Shown: positions 1 through 5,009 of the stretch, in pieces
How positions within the stretch are numbered: the first letter of the stretch is position 1
Layout of the letters: every line of letters starts with the position of its first letter
Source: an uncultured Cardiobacterium sp.
Lineage (GTDB): Bacteria > Pseudomonadota > Gammaproteobacteria > Cardiobacteriales > Cardiobacteriaceae
NCBI RefSeq assembly: GCF_938028185.1
Contig: NZ_CALJAH010000117.1
Location: 1-7,619, forward strand
Reading direction: 5' to 3'
Length of the DNA stretch: 7,619 bases
Position numbers and translations under genes: made by a program
The notes under the pieces: model-generated
What the model was told of the DNA's origin: nothing
Databases searched by the model: none
The model's input: only the letters and a program-made list of their open reading frames with translations

Positions 1-58
1 ATAGCTTCACAATCACACCACGCAACAACTTTTTCTTAAATCTTCCAACTTTCTTCAT
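1..58 (-). CDS. Possible 5' end of a divergent gene, cut by the window edge
   Basis: On the minus strand an ATG at 58-56 opens a frame of 19 codons that runs off the window start without a stop. It reads roughly MKKVGRFKKKLLRGVIVKL. The basic, then partly hydrophobic, N-terminus is what a signal-anchor or secreted protein could begin with, but it is far too short to identify. The same frame has a TGA about 30 bases upstream of the ATG, so the ATG is the only standard start, and I see no strong Shine-Dalgarno sequence before it. The stretch is poorer in GC than the rest of the window. A divergent gene here would leave 135 bases to grxD, a normal size for a shared promoter region. It may equally be non-coding. 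Confidence 0.22.
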   Translation of the reverse strand, partial: MKKVGRFKKKLLRGVIVKL

Positions 59-193
59 TAACCACTGTTTTTGCAGGAAATGTTTTTTTCAACTTCTACA
101 CTCAACTCCGAGCCATTCGCCTTCTGCTAGGCTTTTTCCAGGTGCTTCGGTAAGATGCTGCCCCTTCCTTTTAACTGAAACCTTGGAGTTTTT
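59..193. promoter_or_regulatory. AT-rich leader upstream of grxD; weak promoter candidate
   Basis: No gene is visible between 59 and 193. The stretch has several T-runs and is AT-richer than the flanking genes, as promoter regions often are. TAAGAT at 151-156 is a possible -10 (4 of 6 against TATAAT) and would put a transcription start about 30 bases before grxD, but no credible -35 lies at the right distance. GGAG at 185-188, five bases before the ATG at 194, is a good ribosome binding site and fixes the grxD start. Confidence 0.35.
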
Positions 194-520
194 ATGGATG
201 TAATTGCACGCATCAAAGACCAGCTCGAATCCACACCGGTCATCCTTTATATGAAAGGCACGCCGGATTTCCCGCAGTGCGGTTTTTCGGCGAAGGCGGT
301 AGCCTGTTTGAAAGAGGTCGGTGAGCCGTTTGCTTACGTCAATATTTTGCAGGATCCAGAAATCCGTGCCGAGTTGCCGAAATACGCCAACTGGCCGACG
401 TTCCCGCAGTTATGGGTCAAGGGCGAGCTGATTGGCGGCTGCGACATCATTACTGAAATGCACCAGGCGGGCGAACTGGCACCATTGCTGGCGAACATTG
501 AGTGGCCGGACGAAGACTGA
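194..520 (+). CDS. grxD: Monothiol glutaredoxin, CGFS type (Grx4/GrxD)
   Basis: This is a cytoplasmic monothiol glutaredoxin of 108 residues, the normal single-domain length. The family binds a glutathione-ligated [2Fe-2S] cluster, usually as a dimer or with a BolA partner, and passes it to apo-proteins; it reduces disulfides poorly. Visible hallmarks are the lysine of MKGTP (residues 20-24, K21), the active-site CGFS (29-32, C29 being the cluster and thiol cysteine), the WPTFPQLWVKGELIGGCD block (67-84) with the cis-proline TFP and the glycine pair that hold glutathione, and an acidic C-terminus. GGAG sits five bases before the ATG. No terminator hairpin with a T-run follows, and the next gene starts 81 bases later with its own possible promoter, so co-transcription cannot be excluded. 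Identification is secure; the exact cluster clients cannot be read from the sequence. Confidence 0.97.
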   Translation: MDVIARIKDQLESTPVILYMKGTPDFPQCGFSAKAVACLKEVGEPFAYVNILQDPEIRAELPKYANWPTFPQLWVKGELIGGCDIITEMHQAGELAPLLANIEWPDED

Positions 521-561
521 ATAGCGCTATACCAACGGCTATCCCGTCGCCCCGTCCGCCG

Positions 562-570
562 TGGCACAAT
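562..570 (+). promoter_or_regulatory. Candidate extended -10 promoter for the amino-acid-binding protein
   Basis: TGGCACAAT reads as a TGn extension plus a -10-like hexamer CACAAT (4 of 6 against TATAAT), about 32 bases before the ATG at 602. There is no clear -35 hexamer upstream. I also tested TGGCAC as a sigma54 -24 element, but no GC dinucleotide lies at the required spacing. Low confidence. Confidence 0.3.
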
Positions 571-601
571 CCCCCTTCCCATCACCAACCACGAGAATCT
601 C

Positions 602-1612
602 ATGAAAAAATCCCTGATTTGTACCGCTCTTGGCCTTGCCACCCTCGCCCAGATTGCGCAGGCTGGCACGCTGGATGACATCAAAAAACGTGGCGAGTTG
701 CGTTGCGGCGTCACCCAGGCACTGGCCGGATTTTCCGTCGCTGACGACAATGGCCGCTGGACGGGGCTGGACGTGGACTATTGCCGCGCGCTGGCATCCG
801 CCATTTTTGACGACCCGGAAAAAGTCAGTTTCCGCCCGACCTCGTCAAAAGAGCGCTTCACCGTGCTGCAATCCGGCGAAATTGACGTACTGGCGCGCGT
901 TACCACCTGGACGACCTCGCGCGACGTTGATATGCCGTTTGATTTCATCGGCGTCAATTACTACGACGGCCAGGGCTTCATGGTGCGCAAAGACCTTGGC
1001 ATCAAGAGCGTCAAAGACCTTTCCGGCGCGTCTATCTGCACCAACACCGGTACCAGCACCGAAACCAACATGGCGGACTATTTCAAATCCAACGGCATGG
1101 AATACAAGCCGGTGATCTTTGAAAAATCCGAAGAAGTGAAATCCGCCTACGATGCGGGACGCTGCGATGCCTACTCCTCGGACGTTTCCGGTCTCTATGT
1201 CCAGCGCAAACTGCTTGCCAAACCGGACGAGCACGTCATCCTGCCGGAAGTCATCTCCAAAGAGCCGCTTGGCCCGCTGGTACGCCAGGAAGACCCCGCT
1301 TTCAAAGACCTCGCCGCGTGGACACATTTCTGCATGGTCAATGCCGAAGAATACGGCGTCACCAAGGCGAACCTTGAAGAAATGAAAAAGAGCGACAATC
1401 CGAACATCCGCCGCCTGCTCGGCCTTGAAGCCAACGGTGCGGACAAACTGGGCGTAGGCGCGGATTTCTGCGCGAAAATCATCAAACACGTCGGCAACTA
1501 TGGCGAAGCCTACGACCGCAACGTCGGCAAAGACTCGCCGCTCAACATCGAACGCGGCCTGAACCGCCTCTGGAACCAGGGCGGCATCATGTTTGCCCCG
1601 CCGCTGCGCTGA
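602..1612 (+). CDS. Periplasmic amino-acid ABC transporter substrate-binding protein, AapJ-like
   Basis: This 336-residue protein is a class-3 extracellular solute-binding protein, closest in look to AapJ, the binding component of the general L-amino acid transporter. It would capture polar amino acids in the periplasm and hand them to an inner-membrane permease. Residues 1-21 are a Sec signal peptide (two lysines, hydrophobic core, AQA cleavage site before G22). The mature start GTLDDIKKRGELRCGV is typical of the family, followed by WTGLDVDYCRALA (ligand-domain start), SGEIDVLARVTTWTTSRD (about 92-108) and NYYDGQGFMV (about 119-128), all AapJ hallmarks. Cysteines in ELRCG and DYCRA recur in this subgroup. 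The start has a weak GAG at 593-595. No permease or ATPase gene follows; a set of hairpins ends the unit, so it is a stand-alone gene here and its membrane partners must lie elsewhere. Amino-acid specificity is inferred from the family. Confidence 0.93.
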   Translation: MKKSLICTALGLATLAQIAQAGTLDDIKKRGELRCGVTQALAGFSVADDNGRWTGLDVDYCRALASAIFDDPEKVSFRPTSSKERFTVLQSGEIDVLARVTTWTTSRDVDMPFDFIGVNYYDGQGFMVRKDLGIKSVKDLSGASICTNTGTSTETNMADYFKSNGMEYKPVIFEKSEEVKSAYDAGRCDAYSSDVSGLYVQRKLLAKPDEHVILPEVISKEPLGPLVRQEDPAFKDLAAWTHFCMVNAEEYGVTKANLEEMKKSDNPNIRRLLGLEANGADKLGVGADFCAKIIKHVGNYGEAYDRNVGKDSPLNIERGLNRLWNQGGIMFAPPLR

Positions 1613-1620
1613 TATAGACG

Positions 1621-1656
1621 AAGCCCTGTACGGCATTTCGCCGCCTGACCGGGCTT
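1621..1656 (+). terminator. Imperfect hairpin after the binding-protein gene
   Basis: Eight bases after the stop codon, AAGCCC (1621-1626) pairs with GGGCTT (1651-1656). An inner helix CGGC (1631-1634) with GCCG (1640-1643) lies within the loop. It is followed by TTCT then an A-run, so the U-tract is poor. It may be a weak terminator or a 3'-end stabiliser. Confidence 0.4.
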
Positions 1657-1659
1657 TCT

Positions 1660-1679
1660 AAAAAAATGGCGAAGCCATT
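1660..1679 (-). terminator. Minus-strand intrinsic terminator hairpin
   Basis: AATGGC (1665-1670) and GCCATT (1674-1679) form a six-pair stem with a three-base loop. Read on the minus strand, the stem runs straight into seven Ts (the A-run 1660-1666 on the plus strand), the layout of a Rho-independent terminator. No minus-strand gene is seen nearby, so it may stop antisense transcription or be a relic. Confidence 0.45.
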
Positions 1680-1720
1680 ATGTAAATGACCCAAGCGGTT
1701 CCAGCCGCTCTTCCCGCTCC

Positions 1721-1743
1721 AAAGCCCCGCCCGTCGGGGCTTT
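1721..1743 (+). terminator. Rho-independent terminator of the binding-protein transcript
   Basis: AAAGCCCC (1721-1728) pairs perfectly with GGGGCTTT (1736-1743) across a seven-base loop. The stem is GC-rich and ends in TTT, though the T-run is short. Because the stem ends in A and T runs it may act in both directions. A smaller hairpin, AGCGG (1694-1698) with CCGCT (1705-1709), lies just before it. Confidence 0.65.
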
Positions 1744-1763
1744 ATCCCGACTGCGCATCGCGG

Positions 1764-1772
1764 TGGTATCAT
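1764..1772 (+). promoter_or_regulatory. Extended -10 promoter for the phosphoesterase-azlCD unit
   Basis: TGGTATCAT is a TGn extension joined to TATCAT (5 of 6 against TATAAT). It lies 21 bases past the upstream terminator and 30 bases before the ATG at 1803, giving a leader of about 24 bases. No clear -35 is present, which is tolerated in extended -10 promoters. GGAAG at 1792-1796 is the likely ribosome binding site. Confidence 0.5.
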
Positions 1773-1802
1773 GCCGCGCGTTCAACCAACCGGAAGCCTG
1801 AC

Positions 1803-2351
1803 ATGGCGGTTTATTTCACAGCAGATACCCACTTTTTTCACCACAACATCATCAAATACTGCAACCGCCCCTTCCGCAACGTCGCCGAAATGAACGCCGC
1901 GATGATTACACGCTGGAACGCGCAAGTGGGCAAAGGCGACCGCGTCTATCACCTGGGCGACGTCTCCTTTGGCGGCCTTGCCGAAACCTTCCGCCTGCTT
2001 GCCGAACTCAATGGCGAAATCTGCCTGGTCAGCGGCAACCACGACGACGAACTCGGTGCCGACCCCTACCTGCGTGAACGCTTCCGCTGGATCAGGCCCT
2101 ACCACGAAGAAACGCTGGACGGCCAGCCGCTGGTACTCTTTCATTACCCCATCCTCGAATGGCGCGGCGCGCAACGCGGCAGTTGGCACCTCTACGGCCA
2201 CACCCACGGCACCGTGCGCCTGCGCGGCGCGGCGCTGGACGTCGGCATCGACGCCCATCCCGAATACCGCCTGTGGTCGTGGGACGAAATCCGCGCCCGC
2301 CTCGCAGCCATCCCGCCCCTGCCCTACCCGCCCCGCAACCCCAAAGCCTGA
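1803..2351 (+). CDS. Calcineurin-like metallophosphoesterase (COG4186-type), substrate unknown
   Basis: A compact 182-residue cytoplasmic phosphoesterase with a complete dinuclear metal site: D8 and H10 in TADTHFFHHN, G52-D53 in HLGDVSFGG, GNHD at 78-81, H114 in FHYP, and GHTH at 132-135. It has no signal peptide or membrane segment. This small single-domain type is widespread in bacteria and phages; its physiological substrate is not known to me and should not be assumed. The frame stays open upstream to 1686, but I chose the ATG at 1803 because the conserved metal motif then begins at residue 6, GGAAG lies six bases before it, and the longer version would translate through the terminator hairpin and promoter. 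The C-terminal tail (about 170-182) is proline-rich. It ends four bases before azlC, so the two are probably translationally coupled. Confidence 0.9.
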   Translation: MAVYFTADTHFFHHNIIKYCNRPFRNVAEMNAAMITRWNAQVGKGDRVYHLGDVSFGGLAETFRLLAELNGEICLVSGNHDDELGADPYLRERFRWIRPYHEETLDGQPLVLFHYPILEWRGAQRGSWHLYGHTHGTVRLRGAALDVGIDAHPEYRLWSWDEIRARLAAIPPLPYPPRNPKA

Positions 2352-2355
2352 ACCC

Positions 2356-3030
2356 ATGCAAGACTACACCTGGCGCCGCGCCTTCATCCTCACCATCCCC
2401 ATCCTCCTCGGCTACATCCCGCTGGCCATCGCCTACGCGGTAATGTGGACGCAAAACGGCCTACCCGCGCTGTGGGCGCTCGCCGCCAGCATCTTCCTCT
2501 ACGCCGGGGCAATGCAATTCCTCCTCGCCGGCCTCTTGGTAAACGGCACCAGCCTCGGCGCGGTCGCCCTTGCCACCCTCGCCGTCAATTTACGCCTCAT
2601 CTTCTACGGTTTCTCCTTCCCGACCGCCGCCTACCGCGGCCGCCCGCTGCTCCTCGCCTACAGCATCTTCGCACTGACCGACGAAGCCTACAGCCTCATC
2701 GCGCCGATGGGACGCGACACCGACCCACGCCTCATCACCCGCATCGAAGCCCTCTGCCAACTCTACTGGATTAGCGGCACCGCCCTCGGCCTCCTCCTCG
2801 GACAAATCATCCCGCCCGCACTCACCGGGTTTGAATTTGCCCTGACCGCCCTCTTCCTCATCCTCGCACAAAGCCACAGCTACTACCGCGAACGCCGCCC
2901 GGCGCAAGCCTACGGCCTCATCGCCATCCTCATCGCGCTTGCCACCGTCAGCGAGCGTAACGTCCTGGCGACCGCCATCGCCATCCTCCTCGCCCTCCTC
3001 TGCCTCAGCCCCCGCAAAACCGCCGCATGA
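2356..3030 (+). CDS. azlC: AzlC-family branched-chain amino acid exporter, large subunit
   Basis: A 224-residue inner-membrane protein of the AzlC/YgaZ/BrnF family. With the small subunit it exports branched-chain amino acids (and in some species methionine), protecting the cell from excess. Family blocks are visible: IPILLGYIPLAIAYAV (first membrane region, about 14-29), SIFLYAGAMQFLLAGLL (45-61), AVNLRLIFYGFSF (76-88, the NLR motif), FALTDEAYSL (105-114) and the YWISGTALGLLLG helix (137-149), then two or three hydrophobic segments to the end. Length is close to the family norm. There is no evident Shine-Dalgarno sequence; the ATG lies four bases after the phosphoesterase stop, consistent with coupling. 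Codons are strongly C-ending. The substrate is inferred from the family and from the neighbouring azlD and ilvE. Confidence 0.93.
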   Translation: MQDYTWRRAFILTIPILLGYIPLAIAYAVMWTQNGLPALWALAASIFLYAGAMQFLLAGLLVNGTSLGAVALATLAVNLRLIFYGFSFPTAAYRGRPLLLAYSIFALTDEAYSLIAPMGRDTDPRLITRIEALCQLYWISGTALGLLLGQIIPPALTGFEFALTALFLILAQSHSYYRERRPAQAYGLIAILIALATVSERNVLATAIAILLALLCLSPRKTAA

Positions 3031-3359
3031 ACCACACCGCCATCGCCGCCGCCGTCCTCGTCAGCGCCGTCATCACCTTCGCCCTGCGCGCCTTCCCCTT
3101 CCTCCTCGCGCGCATCGCCCGCCGCTACGACACCACCTTTGCCTGGCTCGGCCGCGTCATGCCGCCGGGCGTGATGACCATCCTCGCCCTCTACGCCGCC
3201 AGCACCCTCAAATGGCAACCCGCCAGCGCCGCTGCCGTGAGCGCGCTCGCCCTCATCACCGTCATCGCCCTCGAACACCGCTGGCGCAACCCCGTCATCA
3301 GCGTCCTCGGCGGCATGAGCCTCTACATCGCCGGACAAAGCCTGCTGGCGGCGGCCTGA
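3027..3359 (+). CDS. azlD: AzlD-family branched-chain amino acid exporter, small subunit
   Basis: A 110-residue inner-membrane protein of the AzlD/YgaH/BrnE family, the obligate partner of AzlC. Its ATG overlaps the azlC stop codon as ATGA (3027-3030), a standard coupling that keeps the two subunits in proportion. Three hydrophobic segments can be drawn, roughly 4-20, 47-60 and 67-83, with a further one at 91-110. Family motifs are TFALRAFPFLL (17-27), MPPGVMTILALY (45-56) and RNPVISVLGGMSLY (87-100). Length is normal for the family. A long hairpin follows at once, suggesting this is the end of the unit. Expression presumably depends on the promoter before the phosphoesterase. Confidence 0.93.
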   Translation: MNHTAIAAAVLVSAVITFALRAFPFLLARIARRYDTTFAWLGRVMPPGVMTILALYAASTLKWQPASAAAVSALALITVIALEHRWRNPVISVLGGMSLYIAGQSLLAAA

Positions 3360-3367
3360 AAACCGCC

Positions 3368-3396
3368 CTCCCCTGCGGCGCAAGCCGCAGCGGGAG
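3368..3396 (+). terminator. Long GC hairpin with GCAA tetraloop after azlD; terminator or 3'-end stabiliser
   Basis: Nine bases after the azlD stop, CTCCC then CTGCGGC (3368-3379) pair with GCCGCAG then GGGAG (3384-3396) around a GCAA loop (3380-3383), with C3391 as the only bulge. This gives 12 base pairs capped by a GNRA-type loop. No T-run follows on the plus strand, so it is not a standard intrinsic terminator; it may protect the 3' end, aid Rho-dependent stopping, or be a repeated palindrome. Confidence 0.55.
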
Positions 3397-3418
3397 CCAC
3401 TGCCCTGTCCTTCCCGCC

Positions 3419-3447
3419 TTGCCATTGCGCGCCGCGCGCAGTATCGT
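3419..3447 (+). promoter_or_regulatory. Sigma70-type promoter of ilvE with an embedded palindrome
   Basis: TTGCCA (3419-3424, 5 of 6 against TTGACA) and TATCGT (3442-3447, 4 of 6 against TATAAT) are separated by exactly 17 bases. The spacer holds TGCGCGC-C-GCGCGCA (3426-3440), a perfect inverted repeat centred on C3433 with one base left on each side. A start near 3454 would give a leader of about 29 bases carrying AAGGAG at 3471-3476, six bases before the ATG. The palindrome is a candidate operator. Confidence 0.55.
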
Positions 3448-3482
3448 GCAGACCCTCAATCCCAACCCGAAAGGAGCCACCC

Positions 3483-4478
3483 ATGAGCCGAGAAGTCCCC
3501 GCCGTCTTCGGCAGCGTTTTCTACCCCGAAATGCCGGTCATCGCCTACGAAAACGGCGCCTGGCAACCCGTGCGCTGGCAGAACAGCGCCGAAATCACCC
3601 TGCCCGCCGGCGCGCACGGCCTGCACTACGGCAGCGAATGCTTTGAAGGCCTGAAAGCCTTCCGCCAAAAAAACGGCGACATCGTCCTCTTCCGCCCGGA
3701 CGACAACATCGCGCGGATGCAACAAAGCGCGCGCCTGCTCGAAATCCCCGTCCCCGAAACCGCCGCCTTCCGCGACGCCCTCTTTGAACTCGTGCGCCGC
3801 GCCGCCGACATCGTGCCGGACGCGCCGAACGCGATGTACCTGCGCCCGACCCTCATCGGCACCGACCCCGTCATCGGCAAGGCCGCACACGGCACCGACA
3901 GCGCCGTGCTCTACATCCTCGCCTCGCCGGTGGGTGACTACTTCAAGGTCGGCAGTCCGATGAAACTGCTGGTTGAGACCCAACACCAACGCTGCGCACC
4001 GCACATGGGACGCATCAAATGCGGCGGCAACTACGCCTCCGCCCTCGGCTGGACGACCGCCGCCCACAAAAAATACGGCGCGAACCAGGTTCTGTTCTGC
4101 CCGAATGGCGACGTCCAGGAAACCGGCGCGAGCAACTTCATGCTCATCGACGGCAATACCATCCGCACCAAACCGCTGACCGACGAGTTTCTGCACGGCG
4201 TCACCCGCGACTCCGTACTGAAAGTCGCCAAAGACCTGGGCTACACTATCGACGAACGCGACCTGACCGTCGCCGAACTGCAACTGGCGGTAGAAAACGG
4301 CGCGGAAGCCATCCTCACCGGCACCGCTGCCGTCATCTCGCCCGTAACCAGCTTCGTCATTGACGACAAAGAAATCCCGGTCGCCAGCCAAAAACACGGC
4401 CTGGCCATCCGCGAAGCCATCACCGCCATCCAGTACGGTGAAACCCCCGACCGCTACGGCTGGATCAAAAAAGTCTAA
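3483..4478 (+). CDS. ilvE: Branched-chain amino acid aminotransferase, class IV PLP enzyme
   Basis: This 331-residue cytoplasmic PLP enzyme interconverts Leu, Ile and Val with their 2-oxo acids using glutamate/2-oxoglutarate, the last step of their synthesis and the first of their breakdown. It resembles the longer, eukaryote-like branch (family BcaT II) rather than the E. coli type. Seen are LHYGSECFEGLKAFR (47-61, substrate and phosphate loop), MYLRPTLIGTD (118-128), the PLP lysine K179 in MGRIKCGGNYASAL, the class IV signature around E213 in QETGASNFMLI, and the GTAAVISPV phosphate-binding loop (280-288). Start choice is firm: AAGGAG lies six bases before the ATG. It has its own promoter downstream of the azlD hairpin and two terminators after it, so it is probably monocistronic. 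Its proximity to the exporter azlCD fits branched-chain amino acid homeostasis. Confidence 0.97.
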   Translation: MSREVPAVFGSVFYPEMPVIAYENGAWQPVRWQNSAEITLPAGAHGLHYGSECFEGLKAFRQKNGDIVLFRPDDNIARMQQSARLLEIPVPETAAFRDALFELVRRAADIVPDAPNAMYLRPTLIGTDPVIGKAAHGTDSAVLYILASPVGDYFKVGSPMKLLVETQHQRCAPHMGRIKCGGNYASALGWTTAAHKKYGANQVLFCPNGDVQETGASNFMLIDGNTIRTKPLTDEFLHGVTRDSVLKVAKDLGYTIDERDLTVAELQLAVENGAEAILTGTAAVISPVTSFVIDDKEIPVASQKHGLAIREAITAIQYGETPDRYGWIKKV

Positions 4479-4494
4479 AAATCTGAAAAACGGC

Positions 4495-4518
4495 AAGGGC
4501 GGGGAAGCCCGCCCTTTT
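4495..4518 (+). terminator. Rho-independent terminator of ilvE
   Basis: AAGGGCGGG (4495-4503) pairs with CCCGCCCTT (4508-4516) around a GAAG loop and runs into TTTT (4515-4518). It lies 16 bases after the ilvE stop codon and is a strong plus-strand terminator. Confidence 0.85.
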
Positions 4519-4543
4519 GCCTTCGCGCAAAACCATCCCTGCG

Positions 4544-4574
4544 AAAAAAACGGCGCCATGAGCGCCGTTTTTTT
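4544..4574. terminator. Symmetric bidirectional terminator between convergent genes
   Basis: Seven As, CGGCGC (4551-4556), a five-base loop, GCGCCG (4562-4567) and seven Ts make a fully symmetric 13-pair stem with a T-run on either strand. It lies between ilvE (plus) and the small lipoprotein gene (minus, stop at 4587), 12 bases past the latter's stop, and should end both transcripts. Confidence 0.9.
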
Positions 4575-4586
4575 GCGGGTGAATGC

Positions 4587-4943
4587 TTAACGCTGCTGCA
4601 TCACGCGGGCGAAACACGCCTTGACCGTTTTCACCGCGACATTGCTGACTACTTGCTGGCGGGTGGCGGGATTCAGGACTTGCAGCATTTCTTCGCCGCT
4701 CATCTGCTTCGGGGCTTCTTCGCTGACGCAGCCGCAGATTTTGTTTTCCCATTGCTGTTTGATTTCCGCGCCCATCAACGCCGAGGCGAGTTGCCATTCC
4801 TGGCGGGCGTTGAGCTGGCTGTGGCATTGCTGGTCAATCTGCGAGCTGATCAGCTCGCGGGCAATGGCGTTTTGGTTGAGGCCGCCGCTGGTGGTACAAC
4901 CGCCGAGCAGGGCGGCGGCGATAAAGGTCAGGGTTTTTTGCAT
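4587..4943 (-). CDS. Small cysteine-rich lipoprotein, function unknown
   Basis: I do not recognise this 118-residue protein. It starts with a lipoprotein signal peptide: MQK, a hydrophobic stretch, then the lipobox LGGC with C16 as the lipidated residue. Residues 17 and 18 are Thr-Thr, with no aspartate at +2, so in an E. coli-like Lol system it would go to the outer membrane. The mature part is mostly Gln/Glu/Ala-rich and probably helical. It has four further cysteines, C40, C70 and C72 (in NKICGCVSE) and C110, in a pattern that could make two disulfides in the periplasm. The start has only a weak GGAA before it. It is convergent with ilvE and shares the symmetric terminator. Upstream on the same strand is the esterase gene, separated by a long palindrome, so they may or may not be co-transcribed. 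Confidence 0.8.
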   Translation of the reverse strand: MQKTLTFIAAALLGGCTTSGGLNQNAIARELISSQIDQQCHSQLNARQEWQLASALMGAEIKQQWENKICGCVSEEAPKQMSGEEMLQVLNPATRQQVVSNVAVKTVKACFARVMQQR

Positions 4944-4972
4944 ATTGGTTCCGGTTAGGGGGAGATGGGATT

Positions 4973-5003
4973 TACATACACTTGAGCGCTCAAGGTGTAT
5001 GTA
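4973..5003. repeat. Long near-perfect palindrome between the lipoprotein and esterase genes
   Basis: The perfect core CTTGAGCGCTCAAG (4981-4994) is flanked by TACATACA (4973-4980) and TGTATGTA (4996-5003); the only unpaired base is G4995. It begins six bases after the esterase stop (minus strand) and lies about 30 bases before the lipoprotein start. No T-run follows on either strand, so it is not a typical intrinsic terminator. Alternatives are an operator for the lipoprotein gene or an mRNA hairpin protecting the esterase 3' end. Confidence 0.75.
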
Positions 5004-5009
5004 TATGGT

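Noticed and set aside
521..530. ATAGCGCTAT palindrome after grxD as a terminator
   Set aside because: Only ten bases, no loop and no T-run.
562..576. Sigma54 promoter (TGGCAC) before the binding protein
   Set aside because: The -12 GC element is not at the required spacing.
845..1636. A 263-codon minus-strand open frame opposite the binding protein
   Set aside because: It is the antisense of conserved AapJ-like coding sequence, with no start site support or recognisable domain.
1686..1802. N-terminal extension of the phosphoesterase
   Set aside because: The extra 39 residues would be encoded by terminator hairpins and the promoter and look non-conserved; the ATG at 1803 has a ribosome binding site and places the metal motif at the N-terminus.
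2939..3646. A 235-codon plus-strand frame overlapping azlC, azlD and ilvE
   Set aside because: Its product is Arg/Pro/His-rich out-of-frame translation crossing a promoter and hairpin; the real genes occupy the other frames.
3456..4559. A 367-codon minus-strand open frame opposite ilvE, longer than ilvE itself
   Set aside because: It is antisense to a fully recognisable aminotransferase, extends through both terminators and has no family motifs. Long antisense frames are expected with GC-rich, C-ending codons.
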